From Paenibacillus luteus (lineage in GTDB: Bacteria > Bacillota > Bacilli > Paenibacillales > Paenibacillaceae), in assembly GCF_006542765.1 (NCBI RefSeq), contig NZ_SKCD01000010.1:1-64000 (forward strand): 64,000 nt of DNA. Direction: 5' to 3'. Shown piece by piece: positions 15,038 through 23,689 of this stretch (position 1 is its first letter; each line of letters opens with the position of its first letter). The position numbers were made by a program, and so were the translations under genes. The notes beneath the pieces are model-generated. The model ran no database searches. It was not told where the DNA came from and saw nothing but the letters and a program-made list of their open reading frames with translations.

Positions 15038-15442
15038 ATGACGAAGAGGCTAACGTCTGATCAATCGGTAGCCATCGAGTGGTTAGCGCTACCACGAAAA
15101 GGCGGAAAGACGTATGAAGAGATCGCGGCTATATGCGGTGTAACAGCGCGTACGCTCGAAAACTGGCGCAAGGACGCTACGTTCGATGCGGAGTATAAAC
15201 GTGCTGTAAGGCGCAGTAACGACGCCCGGCTACCGGAACTAGTAGCGTCATTGACGGATATAGCAATAGCGGATCGTAATGCCGCGATGGCGAAACTAGC
15301 GCTACAGGTTAGCGGAATGTTGACGGATAAGATCGAAGTAGAGACGAAGGACGGCGCTGTTACCGATGTAGACGCGTTGCGAGAACGTATAGCGGCTTTA
15401 CAGAAGCGTGAAGAAGCGGAATCATCCGAAATTGACGATTAG
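15038..15442 (+). CDS. Terminase small subunit (phBC6A51-type HTH)
   Basis: A 134-residue protein with an N-terminal helix-turn-helix ('GKTYEEIAAICGVTARTLENW', about residues 22-44) and a helical, acidic C-terminal half. This fits the phBC6A51-like small terminase family, which recognises the packaging site and recruits the large subunit. Position before the large subunit supports it, though a 669-base gap and another small gene lie between. ATG follows CGGAGGTGAACGTAAT. Confidence 0.78.
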   Translation: MTKRLTSDQSVAIEWLALPRKGGKTYEEIAAICGVTARTLENWRKDATFDAEYKRAVRRSNDARLPELVASLTDIAIADRNAAMAKLALQVSGMLTDKIEVETKDGAVTDVDALRERIAALQKREEAESSEIDD

Positions 15443-16111
15443 TAGCGCTATTATATGAAGAAACGCGTACGGAGCGACTTCGGATTCTTTCGTAGTGGCC
15501 ATTTTTACCCGCTAGCGCTTCCTGGCGCGTGCCTCTTCGTAATTTTTCAGCGTTCGAATCACGCATTGAACGCGATGTCAAGCATTATTTCATTTGCGTA
15601 TGAATCACGTAAACCGACCGTTGTCAAGCGTTTTATACGATATTAACCGATGAATATTTATGCATAAGGACGCGCAGACATGTTCACAAATGCCGTATTT
15701 TGACGTAAAGTACCGGACCTTTACACCCGCCACAAACCGCGCCGTTATGCGGTTCTTAGAGGCCGTGTGGTAGCGCGTAGAGGCTTCGTTTATGCAGCGA
15801 TTATGCATAACGCCAGAACCCGCGTGGTTACGCCATTCTCATTCCGTTGAGAAACGATTATTTCCCGGAAATGAGTGCGATTTTATGCATATTTATGCAC
15901 CGGCGGGCACTTTAGCGCGATAAAGCGAGTTATACGGAATTTTACGAAGCTCGCGTCGTCGCTTTAACGTAATGAAGCGAATGGGAGCGCCCGACGATTT
16001 CGTGCGGTGAAGTACGAAACCCCCAAGGGGGCCTGCGCGGCGGCCGCGGTTAGGTGCGGAGATAATCCGCGTATCAAAATTAACGTTTGACTTTCCGAAA
16101 GGGGAACGCAT
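15443..16111. repeat. Gene-free region with TTATGCA repeats, candidate packaging site
   Basis: No supported gene in 669 bases. TTATGCA occurs at 15658, 15790, 15801, 15883 and 15893; two copies (15658-15667 and 15801-15810) extend to the perfect palindrome TTATGCATAA. Other short inverted repeats, such as CCCCC/GGGGG at about 16020, are also present. The region lies between small and large terminase genes, where pac or cos sites are often found. That it is the packaging site is an inference. Confidence 0.45.
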
Positions 16112-16315
16112 ATGAACGAGACTATCGAGAATAACTTCCGCTATCACGCGCCGAAAGACGGGCAAGCGGAGAAATACGAAACCTTACGCAGTAAAGCGAA
16201 GGAGCTCGCGTATCTATACGATGAATTAGCGCCCAGCTCGCGTGAAAAATCCGTAGCCATGACGAAGTTAGAGGAGTCCGTTATGTGGGCGAACGCTGCT
16301 ATCGCACGTAAATAA
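16112..16315 (+). CDS. Acb2/Tad1-like hairpin protein, candidate anti-CBASS/anti-Thoeris sponge
   Basis: A 67-residue helical protein: 'IENNFRYHAPKDGQAEKYET', then 'AKELAYLYDELAPSSREKSV', ending 'MTKLEESVMWANAAIARK'. I recognise this as the Acb2/Tad1 hairpin family (formerly a DUF), in which the C-terminal S-REKS-A-TKLE-AVMWANA-IAR block is conserved. Acb2 and Tad1 proteins bind and hide cyclic oligonucleotide or gcADPR signals, disabling CBASS or Thoeris immunity. ATG follows GAAAGGGGAACGCAT. It sits between the terminase genes and may be expressed late or as an independent moron. Ligand binding is not shown by the sequence. Confidence 0.68.
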   Translation: MNETIENNFRYHAPKDGQAEKYETLRSKAKELAYLYDELAPSSREKSVAMTKLEESVMWANAAIARK

Positions 16316-16360
16316 CGTAAGTAGATACGATAACATTACGTATTTTCCACGTCAATTTAG

Positions 16361-16416
16361 GCGTTCTATCGTCCGCTGGGTGTATTCGTACCCTTACGGT
16401 AATAGAACGCTTATTT
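16361..16416 (+). terminator. Hairpin between the sponge and terL genes
   Basis: A perfect 9-bp stem, GCGTTCTAT (16361-16369) and ATAGAACGC (16402-16410), with a 32-base loop, followed by TTATTTG. It may be a weak terminator or an attenuator for the large terminase gene. Confidence 0.45.
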
Positions 16417-16452
16417 GCCGTCAAAACCACGCTAAAACGAAAGGAGGCGGTA

Positions 16453-18195
16453 ATTATCGCGTGGCTCAACGGTAAATGGCTGAAGCATCCGGAACGCGAG
16501 GCGCACATACAACGGCTTCGCAGCGTCATCGATACGGTTGATTTAACGGATATTGCCGCTTATCCGGACGACCTTCAGCGCGAACTATACGAAACAGCTG
16601 CGGAACTAGAGCGCTTGGAACGTATTCATCGCGCCGAATCGGACTTAATGTACTTCGCGTACGAGTACTTCGGCGAAGTTTACAACGTAGATAACTCCGG
16701 CAACTGGATTCCGGTCCCTATCGAAGAGGCGCCGGATTTCCACGGTGAACTATGCGACATCATGAATACGGTATCTACACGGGATATTAACGCGAAGATA
16801 GCCGTTGCAGCGCCGCGGTCGCACGCTAAGTCGTCGTTCCTGTCGAAGGCGTTTCCGCTGCATGAAATCGTGTTCCGTAAAAGGAAATACGTGATCATCA
16901 TATCGGAGACACCGCAAGTATCGACGGGTAACATGGAATGGCTCGGCCTCCAATTGAAATCTAACGCTAAGTTGCGCGCCGACTTCGGTCCGCTCTTATC
17001 CGCGAAACAACAGGAGAATCCGAAGGACAACAGCGCGGAGTTTATCGCATGGGAAGCGCGGCCAGACGGTAGCCAACGTTTATTAGCGCGCGTTGAAGCT
17101 GCATCAACGGGTCAGGCGCTGCGCGGACGTAACTGGAACGGTATCCGGCCGGACCTTATCGTATGCGACGATCTCGAAGGCAAAAAGAATACGAATACGG
17201 AGCAGCTTCGGACAGAGATGCGCGACTGGTTCACGCAGGTTGTCGTACCGCTCGGCGATCCAGCCGGTAAAAAGACCGCGCTCGTTTATATGGGTACGAT
17301 GGTCCACCACGATTCATTATTACGTTACGTAATGGAGAAGCGGTCGGACTTTAAAACGAAAATGTTCCGCGCCGTCATCGAATGGCCCGAACGGATGGAC
17401 CTATGGGAAGCGTGTCGGCTCGTATACATCGATCGCGACAACACGAATCGAGCGGCGGAGGCTGAGGCGCTTTATCGGCTGAATCGCGCGGAAATGGAAC
17501 GCGGGTCTAACGTGCTATGGCCGGACGTGCAACCGCTATGGAAGTTGTTTTCGTGGAAATGGGACAACGGTTCGAAGGCGTTTAACACGGAGTATATGAA
17601 CAATCCGGTCGACGAAGAGAACATGGTGTTTAATCCGGAGAAGTTTACGTATTGGGATGCGCGAGAGTTTCCGCACAACGAATATGACGTTTTCACGGGC
17701 GTTGACTTTGCGATGGGTAAGACGCGTGGCGATTACAGCGCAATCGTTACGGTAGCGCGCCATAAAAAGAGCGGCGGCCTATTCGTTATTGACGCGTGGG
17801 GCGAGCGAGTTCATCCTGACGTGTTCTTGCGTATCATTACCGAGAAGGTGACGCAATACCAGCCGTCTAAGATCGCGGCCGAGGCGCAAGCGGCGCAAGA
17901 ATTCTTCGTACACAAGTTGAAAGAAGCGTTGAGAGCGTCCGGTTATCCGGCGAATACGCGCGTTAAGGAAATACATCAACGGTCGCGCAAAGAGCTCCGG
18001 ATTGAGGCGATGATACCGGATATCGAGAACGGAACGATACAGTTTTCGCGCAAACATTCGTTACTACTCGAACAATTCGAGTTATACGGATCGGGGACGC
18101 ACGACGACCTTCCGGATGCGTTAGAAATGGCTGTTAGCGCGTCGAAAACGGCTAAGAAACGCATCACGGAGAAGCCGGCGATCTTTTATCGCTAA
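16453..18195 (+). CDS. Terminase large subunit, probable ATT start
   Basis: 580 residues if it starts at ATT 16453, which is five bases after AGGAGG; the first standard start codon in frame is TTG 16615, without a binding site. The extra N-terminus (WLNGKWLKHPEREAHIQRLR and onward) matches the usual start of this terminase family, supporting the upstream start. ATPase: Walker A-like APRSHAKSS (residues 120-128) and Walker B LIVCDDLE (about 235-242). C-terminal nuclease: 'FTGVDFAMGKTRGDYSAIV' and 'DDLPDALEMAV' acidic clusters. It cuts concatemeric DNA and drives it into the procapsid. Confidence 0.92.
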   Translation: MIAWLNGKWLKHPEREAHIQRLRSVIDTVDLTDIAAYPDDLQRELYETAAELERLERIHRAESDLMYFAYEYFGEVYNVDNSGNWIPVPIEEAPDFHGELCDIMNTVSTRDINAKIAVAAPRSHAKSSFLSKAFPLHEIVFRKRKYVIIISETPQVSTGNMEWLGLQLKSNAKLRADFGPLLSAKQQENPKDNSAEFIAWEARPDGSQRLLARVEAASTGQALRGRNWNGIRPDLIVCDDLEGKKNTNTEQLRTEMRDWFTQVVVPLGDPAGKKTALVYMGTMVHHDSLLRYVMEKRSDFKTKMFRAVIEWPERMDLWEACRLVYIDRDNTNRAAEAEALYRLNRAEMERGSNVLWPDVQPLWKLFSWKWDNGSKAFNTEYMNNPVDEENMVFNPEKFTYWDAREFPHNEYDVFTGVDFAMGKTRGDYSAIVTVARHKKSGGLFVIDAWGERVHPDVFLRIITEKVTQYQPSKIAAEAQAAQEFFVHKLKEALRASGYPANTRVKEIHQRSRKELRIEAMIPDIENGTIQFSRKHSLLLEQFELYGSGTHDDLPDALEMAVSASKTAKKRITEKPAIFYR

Positions 18196-18216
18196 ATTAA
18201 CGAAAGGAGGACGCGA

Positions 18217-19053
18217 ATGTCACGTACTACAGTTGACTATCACGAGATTTACCGCGATTACCAGTCCGGACTATCTTTCCGACAACTTGCCATTAAGTAT
18301 GAGGTAAGTGATAGAACTATCCGAACCAAATTCAAGCAGCTCGGATTGAAATCTAGAGTTTCGACACGTACGGATATCACAAAAACTCTACTTAAACGAA
18401 TGTATATTACGGAAATGAAGACGATTAAAGCAATAGCGGGCGAATTAAACTGCGGCCCGAATACAGTACATCGCAAGCTTCGAGATTACGGAATAGAGAT
18501 CCGGAAAACTGCGGAGTTTGAGGGATCTACGCTCGAATATCGATCAGAAAGATGGGGACGCAAGGGGGAAAGTAGCGGAAGATGGCGAGGTGGCATGGTC
18601 AGTGTCAGTTGTGTAATCTGCGGTTCCTCTTCTTTAGTTGCTCCGTACGTTAACCGCAAGATAGAAAGCGGTGAGCGAGCTGCTTGTTGCGGACCTGAGT
18701 GCGTATTAATGTATGCAAGAAGAAATCAAAAATTTTCAAATACTTCCATAGAAATAAAAATGGCTAATGAACTCAAACGTAGAGGACTGAATTACATTGA
18801 CCAGTATCTTTTCAAGGATAAATTCAGACTAGATTTTCTTCTTCCTGACCATAACGTCGTAATTGAGTGCGACGGCGACTATTGGCATAACTTACCGCAC
18901 GTAATTAAACGCGATAATTCCAAAAACGCCTACTTGAGGGCGTGCGGATATCGCGTTTTTCGTTTTTGGGAACGTGATATTAACGCAGATATTGTTAAGT
19001 GCGTCGATGAAGTAATTCGAGCTATAGAAAAGGAGGGCGAGGCTGTTGTCTAA
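18217..19053 (+). CDS. Free-standing homing endonuclease, PD-(D/E)XK type
   Basis: 278 residues. The N-terminal half has two helix-turn-helix units ('GLSFRQLAIKYEVSDRTIRT' and 'IKAIAGELNCGPNTVHRKLR'); a zinc-finger-like part (CVICGSSS, then CCGPEC) follows. The C-terminal ~85 residues look like the EDxHD / very-short-patch-repair nuclease group: 'KMANELKRRGLNYIDQYLFK', 'FRLDFLLPDHNVVIECDGDYW', and 'YLRACGYRVFRFWERDI'. Inserted between terL and portal, which are normally adjacent. AT-richer than its neighbours. Its last codons contain the start of portal. Confidence 0.8.
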   Translation: MSRTTVDYHEIYRDYQSGLSFRQLAIKYEVSDRTIRTKFKQLGLKSRVSTRTDITKTLLKRMYITEMKTIKAIAGELNCGPNTVHRKLRDYGIEIRKTAEFEGSTLEYRSERWGRKGESSGRWRGGMVSVSCVICGSSSLVAPYVNRKIESGERAACCGPECVLMYARRNQKFSNTSIEIKMANELKRRGLNYIDQYLFKDKFRLDFLLPDHNVVIECDGDYWHNLPHVIKRDNSKNAYLRACGYRVFRFWERDINADIVKCVDEVIRAIEKEGEAVV

Positions 19054-20608
19054 GTTATTTCATACCGGGAAACAGTACCCTCCCGTCGATTCAATTGAAA
19101 GGATAGCGAAGTATTATCGCGGCAAGACGATATTTGACGGTAAGCAAGCGGAAATATACGATCGCGCCACGGATCTGCTTAAAGGAACGCCACATGAGCC
19201 GCAGCTTAAGACGTTATTTATTGCGGTTAACTTAATCGACGTACTCCTTACGAAGCCGGCCGATCTTATGGTATCGGAGCCACCTACGTATGAGAGCGGC
19301 AGCGCGGGCGATAGCGACGAACAAGCGCGCTTAAACGAAATTGTCGAAGAGAATGATCTTACGCAGACGATACACGAAGCGGTCATAGGCGCAGGCTACC
19401 GTGGCGACTCGTTTCTGAAGACGTATTATGCTGCGCGAGCTGACGTAAGCGAAACGGTAGCGCTTTCCGCTGAGTACGACGGAATTACGCTACCGGATAC
19501 GCCTGCTGAACCGATTATCGAAGCTGTGGACGCCGCGATTGTATTTCCGGAGTTGGCGCGCGGCTCACGTAAGAAGTTTAGCGCCGTTAATATCGCGTGG
19601 ATCGAGTGGGTAGAGGAGCGGACTGGGCTGGTAGAATCCGCGCTAACACGGAGCAAAACGCGTGAAGTACCGTATCTGAACGTTGAGCGTCACGTTCCTG
19701 GCTATATTGTATACGAGCGCTATGAGGCGACGGAACACGGCGTCGTTAATGATTACGGCTATCCGGTAATGACGTTCTTAATCGGCGATCGCGTATCAAC
19801 CGGTCGCGCATCCGATATCGAATCGACTGGCTTACCACAGCTTCTCGTCCACCACATTCCGTATAAAACAACGGATGATGATTGGCGCGGAATCAGCGGA
19901 GTAGAGAAAGTAGAATCCGTATTGGCCGCGATAAACGACGGCCTCGTACAGATCGACTATATTCTGTGGAAGCACGCGGACCCGATTGCCTACGGGCCCG
20001 ACATAGACGCGGATGACGGCGGCGTAAGGTGGGGCGGTAAGTACATTCCGGTTACGAAGGATGACGCAGTACCCGGTTATATGACGTGGGAAGGCCAACT
20101 CGAATCCGCGTTTAAGGAGCTCGACGTACTGCTCGGTATCCTCTACCAAATGAGCGAAACGCCGCAATGGTTGTTCGGAACAACGTTATCCTCGGACAAA
20201 GGGGGAAGCGGCACGTCACACACGGACGGAGGCGCCATCAAAGCGCGCTTCATGCCGATTCTGACGAAAGTATCGCGTATCAGAAATCACGTTGACCGTG
20301 CGGTTAGGGACGCACTATGGACCGCGATGCAGCTCGAAAATGTCGCGAATGAAGACGTTGAAGGGTTTACGCCATATAAAGCTGTCTATCCGAAGATTAC
20401 GTGGCATGACGGAGTACCGCGCGATGACAAAGCGGAAGCCGAAGTTTACTCGATTAGAACGGGCGGCCTCGCAACGATCGACGTTAAGTCCGCAATTAAG
20501 CGTATGGATAGCCTCGACGATACGCAAGCTGACGAAATTATAACGCGAATGGACGACGATACGAAGCGGACAAGTGGTACGGTGGATAGTTCGGTGCTTA
20601 GCGAATGA
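19046..20608 (+). CDS. Portal protein, SPP1 gp6-like
   Basis: 520 residues matching the SPP1-type portal family: 'NLIDVLLTKPADLMVSEPP', 'VEKVESVLAAINDGLVQIDY' and the conserved 'GTTLSSDKGGSGTSHTDGGA' loop near residue 390. It forms the dodecameric ring at the capsid vertex through which terminase packages DNA. TTG start after AAAGGAGGGCGAGGCTG, inside the 3' end of the homing endonuclease gene, consistent with insertion of that gene just upstream. It ends in an ATGA overlap with the minor head gene. Confidence 0.92.
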   Translation: MSKLFHTGKQYPPVDSIERIAKYYRGKTIFDGKQAEIYDRATDLLKGTPHEPQLKTLFIAVNLIDVLLTKPADLMVSEPPTYESGSAGDSDEQARLNEIVEENDLTQTIHEAVIGAGYRGDSFLKTYYAARADVSETVALSAEYDGITLPDTPAEPIIEAVDAAIVFPELARGSRKKFSAVNIAWIEWVEERTGLVESALTRSKTREVPYLNVERHVPGYIVYERYEATEHGVVNDYGYPVMTFLIGDRVSTGRASDIESTGLPQLLVHHIPYKTTDDDWRGISGVEKVESVLAAINDGLVQIDYILWKHADPIAYGPDIDADDGGVRWGGKYIPVTKDDAVPGYMTWEGQLESAFKELDVLLGILYQMSETPQWLFGTTLSSDKGGSGTSHTDGGAIKARFMPILTKVSRIRNHVDRAVRDALWTAMQLENVANEDVEGFTPYKAVYPKITWHDGVPRDDKAEAEVYSIRTGGLATIDVKSAIKRMDSLDDTQADEIITRMDDDTKRTSGTVDSSVLSE

Positions 20609-21999
20609 CGGATAAGCGGCCGGACTACGAAGACGACGTAAAGGATATAACGGGAGCATTTGGCGGAGCTGTTGACGATATCAAACGCGAGCTTGAGCGT
20701 ATGCCATTAGATCGACGCGGCGCTAACGCTGCAACGAAAAAGGTCGGCGCGATTATCAAGTCGCTAACGGGAAAAGCCGGCAACTGGGTTGACCGCGTCA
20801 TACCGAAGGCTGCGAAAGAAGGTATATCGCGAGCGCTAGGCGCGTTAGGAATCGGTAAGAAAAAAGCCGAACCGCCGGTAAGTCGCGCTAATAGCGGGAT
20901 GATATCAGCAGCCTCCGAAGATACCTACGCGGACCTGCTCGCGGTTACGAAAAACATAGACCGCCGTACGAAAGCGGCCATCCGACGTGCGGTAGCGGAC
21001 ACGATGCGCGCGAATATTGAAGCCGGCATCAACGGTCGACGTACGATTAACGCTGACACAGCCGCGAAGATACGAGCGGAACTAGGCGCATCGGCAGATA
21101 ACGCGATTATTGACGCTGCCGGCCGGCGCTGGAAAGTCGAAACGTACGTTGACATGGTGACGCGTACGAAACTCATGCAGGCGACGAATGATGCGACGAT
21201 TAACGAAGCTCTGGGCCGCGGAGTCCTTTACGGAGTGATATCACGGCATGGGGCGACTGATGCTTGTGCGAAATGGGAAGGGAGAACGGTTAAGCTCGTA
21301 CGCGATGCGCCAGGTAGCTATCCGTTTATCGGCGATTTGCCTCGGCGTGAGATTTTTCATCCGAATTGCCGACATACTATATCACCAATAAGAAACCCAC
21401 TTCCCGAAGAATTAGAGTCGCCGTTTAGAGCAGGGAGCAACGGTGGTGATTCAAACGGTGAAGATTATCCAGACATCCCAATCACCACGCATAATCGTGT
21501 GCACGGTCTTGCTGATAGCACGGATAAGATAATCCGCAATGGCGAGGAGCAATTACGTCCACTAGATTACGAGCGAGGTATTATATACGACTCAAAAGGA
21601 AATAAATTATGGGAGCAAAGCGGGGAACAACGGAGATTAAACATCAAAGAAGTTGCGGACCGCGGGTTACTGAAGGATAATATCATTACTCATAACCATC
21701 CTGACGGGTTTTCCTTTAGCCGCGCCGACCTTGGAGTTTTAGTTAATTACGGAGTTAAAGAGATGCGTGCAACAAGTGGGCCGTATTTACATCGCGTATC
21801 ACTTGGAAATAGCAAGGTAACTCTTAACGAAATATTGAGTTCGTATAGCGAGCTAGAAAGTTATTTAGATCCGCTATTGAGAACTGAGGTGAAAAGCGGT
21901 AGAATTGGTATAAGAGAAGGATCAACAATCTTTTACCATGAAATCGTTAAGCGCCTTGCCGTGCAATATAATCTGAACTATACGAGGGAGAGACTATGA
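20605..21999 (+). CDS. Minor head protein (MuF/SPP1 gp7) with a C-terminal JAB-like toxin-type domain
   Basis: 464 residues, longer than a plain gp7/MuF protein. Residues ~100-265 are the head morphogenesis domain, ending in the signature 'IFHPNCRHTISPI'. After a Ser/Gly/Asn linker (~275-295) comes a separate C-terminal domain with 'ITHNHPDGFSFSRADL' (H363, H365, S372, D375), a JAB/MPN-like H-x-H...S..D pattern, and 'GVKEMRATSG'. DNA from about 21380 is AT-richer than the first part, suggesting module exchange. MuF proteins with exchangeable C-terminal toxin domains are known in Firmicutes prophages. Toxicity and metalloprotease activity are inferred. Confidence 0.82.
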   Translation: MTDKRPDYEDDVKDITGAFGGAVDDIKRELERMPLDRRGANAATKKVGAIIKSLTGKAGNWVDRVIPKAAKEGISRALGALGIGKKKAEPPVSRANSGMISAASEDTYADLLAVTKNIDRRTKAAIRRAVADTMRANIEAGINGRRTINADTAAKIRAELGASADNAIIDAAGRRWKVETYVDMVTRTKLMQATNDATINEALGRGVLYGVISRHGATDACAKWEGRTVKLVRDAPGSYPFIGDLPRREIFHPNCRHTISPIRNPLPEELESPFRAGSNGGDSNGEDYPDIPITTHNRVHGLADSTDKIIRNGEEQLRPLDYERGIIYDSKGNKLWEQSGEQRRLNIKEVADRGLLKDNIITHNHPDGFSFSRADLGVLVNYGVKEMRATSGPYLHRVSLGNSKVTLNEILSSYSELESYLDPLLRTEVKSGRIGIREGSTIFYHEIVKRLAVQYNLNYTRERL

Positions 22000-22124
22000 G
22001 CGAAAAAGACAAAACTAAAGAGTTGGATTTTGACCCGTACGTCCTCGATGACTCCTTTGAGTTAGCCAGAGAGCTAGAAAGATTGTACGGAGACGACAAA
22101 GAAAAAGATAAATCGGATAAATGA
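21996..22124 (+). CDS. Small acidic protein after the MuF gene, candidate immunity or partner
   Basis: A 42-residue, very acidic and lysine-rich protein (MSEKDKTKELDFDPYVLDDS, then FELARELERLYGDDKE). It starts in an ATGA overlap with the stop of the MuF gene and is followed at once by a terminator, so it is the last gene of a unit with the toxin-like domain. It is AT-rich like that domain. Small acidic genes in this position often encode immunity proteins or chaperones; this is inference from position and charge. Confidence 0.6.
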   Translation: MSEKDKTKELDFDPYVLDDSFELARELERLYGDDKEKDKSDK

Positions 22125-22125
22125 G

Positions 22126-22152
22126 GCGCTTCCTACACGGAGGCGCTTTTTT
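22126..22152 (+). terminator. Terminator after the MuF unit
   Basis: GCGCTTCC (22126-22133), loop TACAC, GGAGGCGC (22139-22146) with one G-T pair, followed by six T. Overlaps the end of the small acidic gene. Confidence 0.8.
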
Positions 22153-22185
22153 CATGCGCAATTTTAAACGAAGGAGTGACGTAGA

Positions 22186-22641
22186 TTGAACGAAGGACTA
22201 CAAGTGACCGGGCACATTTCGTGGCAGCTCATACGGAACGGTGCGGTCGTTGAACATGGCGAACGTGACAACGTTATTACAACGGTCGGCAAAAACGCGC
22301 TGGCTGCGCTGCTTATTTCGGCAAACGCTGGAACGACGCTAGTTACGCATATGGGATTCGGAACAGCTACGACGGCAGTAGCGGCGGGCGATACCGCGCT
22401 CGGCACGGAGTTATCAGGCGGCGGCTATGCTCGCGTATCCGTTTCGCGATCCAATCCGAGCGGTAACGTTATCCAGTACGTCGCTACGTTGACCGGACTA
22501 TCTGGCGTCACGGTGCAAGAGGCGGGCTTATTTAACGCGGCTACGGGCGGAGTGTTATTTGCGCATCAATTAACGGGCGCAGTTACGTTATCGACATCGT
22601 CTGATTCGCTTCAAATTACGTGGCAAGTAACGGTAAGCTAG
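22186..22641 (+). CDS. Phage structural protein, unknown role
   Basis: A 151-residue Gly/Ala/Thr-rich, beta-strand-rich protein: 'WQLIRNGAVVEHGERDNVIT', 'MGFGTATTAVAAGDTALGTE', 'ISVTVQEAGLFN'-like core (VTVQEAGLFNAATGGVLFA). Similar proteins occur as head-decoration or fibre-associated proteins in phages; I cannot assign it. TTG start after GAAGGAGTGACGTAGA. First of three beta-rich genes between MuF and the scaffold. Confidence 0.6.
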   Translation: MNEGLQVTGHISWQLIRNGAVVEHGERDNVITTVGKNALAALLISANAGTTLVTHMGFGTATTAVAAGDTALGTELSGGGYARVSVSRSNPSGNVIQYVATLTGLSGVTVQEAGLFNAATGGVLFAHQLTGAVTLSTSSDSLQITWQVTVS

Positions 22642-22642
22642 C

Positions 22643-23689
22643 GTGGCGCAGTATATCCAGTTTAACGGAACAAGCGATAAGATGCGGCTGCCTTCGATGG
22701 TACTAAACGAGATTATCGTAGATATTGCGCCGGAACCGCTAGGCGTTACGAGTTGGATATTCGACGCGCGTACGGGAATAGGCTTCTCGTACATTAGCCG
22801 GACACCTGCCGGAGTTTACGGTGCGGGAACGGGAACGACGTACGTTAACGGCGTGCAACAGGCGTCTAATTCGAACTTAGCTATTACGGATAATATACGG
22901 CAGACTATTCGGACAGTTTTCGGTACAGCCGCAGCGGATGACGTTAATATTTACTCGTCGAATAACGAGCTAGCTTTCGGAAAAGGACGGCTCTACGGAA
23001 TCACTATTAAGAACGCCGGAGTAATCGTCGCGCAGTACGACATGTCGACGGGGACTGTACAGGATCAGTCCGGAAACGGTCGCCACGCTACGTTAACCGG
23101 CGGAACATGGGCGAATGATGCGCCGAGCGGAATCGCGTATACGGCGGCCTTATCTGACGTGATCACGACGTCTGAGGCGGTTGGTAAAAAACTAACGCTC
23201 GCCGTTATCGACGTTATCAACGCAGCCGAATCGGAGTATGAACGAGCTGCCAAGCCGCTCACAGATACGTTGGCTGTTTCGGATACTATCCGAAAGGCAT
23301 TGGCGGTCAATAAGAGCGACGCAGTATTTACCGCGGAAGACGAGCGCGAATCGATATCGCGTAAATTGGCGGACCTGATTACGGCAGGCGATACGCTCAA
23401 CGTTACGGGCGGCAAAGCCGTCATTATCGCGGACAACTTAACGGTGAGTGACGCAATAAGGAAATCGCTCAACAGGTACGTAGACGAATCGGTAGGTGTT
23501 GCGGACACCGTAAGTCGAAACGTTAGTGCACGCTTATATGACGTAATTGTAACGACGGAATCACTCACGAAGCAGCTACCGAATGCGCCTACGATTATCG
23601 GAACAGTCGCGCTACAAGGAAGCCGCGAGATGAACGTATACTTACTCGGAACACGCGTTCTAGACGTGACATTGCGAGGTGAAGTGTAA
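22643..23689 (+). CDS. LamG-like structural protein with repeats
   Basis: 348 residues. The first ~165 resemble a LamG/concanavalin-like sugar-binding domain ('QYDMSTGTVQDQSGNGRHAT'-like end, seen as AQYDMSTGTVQDQSGNGRHA). Residues ~165-315 are about eight copies of an 18-20-residue repeat of the form 'D.(L/V)...(D/E)...K.L', for example 'TDTLAVSDTIRKALAV' and 'ADNLTVSDAIRKSLNR'. A short C-terminal beta domain follows. GTG start two bases after the previous stop. It is probably a surface-exposed head decoration or fibre that binds carbohydrate; the exact location in the virion is unknown. Confidence 0.65.
   Translation: MAQYIQFNGTSDKMRLPSMVLNEIIVDIAPEPLGVTSWIFDARTGIGFSYISRTPAGVYGAGTGTTYVNGVQQASNSNLAITDNIRQTIRTVFGTAAADDVNIYSSNNELAFGKGRLYGITIKNAGVIVAQYDMSTGTVQDQSGNGRHATLTGGTWANDAPSGIAYTAALSDVITTSEAVGKKLTLAVIDVINAAESEYERAAKPLTDTLAVSDTIRKALAVNKSDAVFTAEDERESISRKLADLITAGDTLNVTGGKAVIIADNLTVSDAIRKSLNRYVDESVGVADTVSRNVSARLYDVIVTTESLTKQLPNAPTIIGTVALQGSREMNVYLLGTRVLDVTLRGEV

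Noticed and set aside
15455..15646. 63-codon frame after terS
   Set aside because: No ribosome binding site and no protein-like pattern; lies in the repeat-rich non-coding gap.
16615..16617. TTG as the start of terL
   Set aside because: No binding site upstream and it would remove about 54 residues that look like the conserved terminase N-terminus; ATT 16453 with AGGAGG is preferred.
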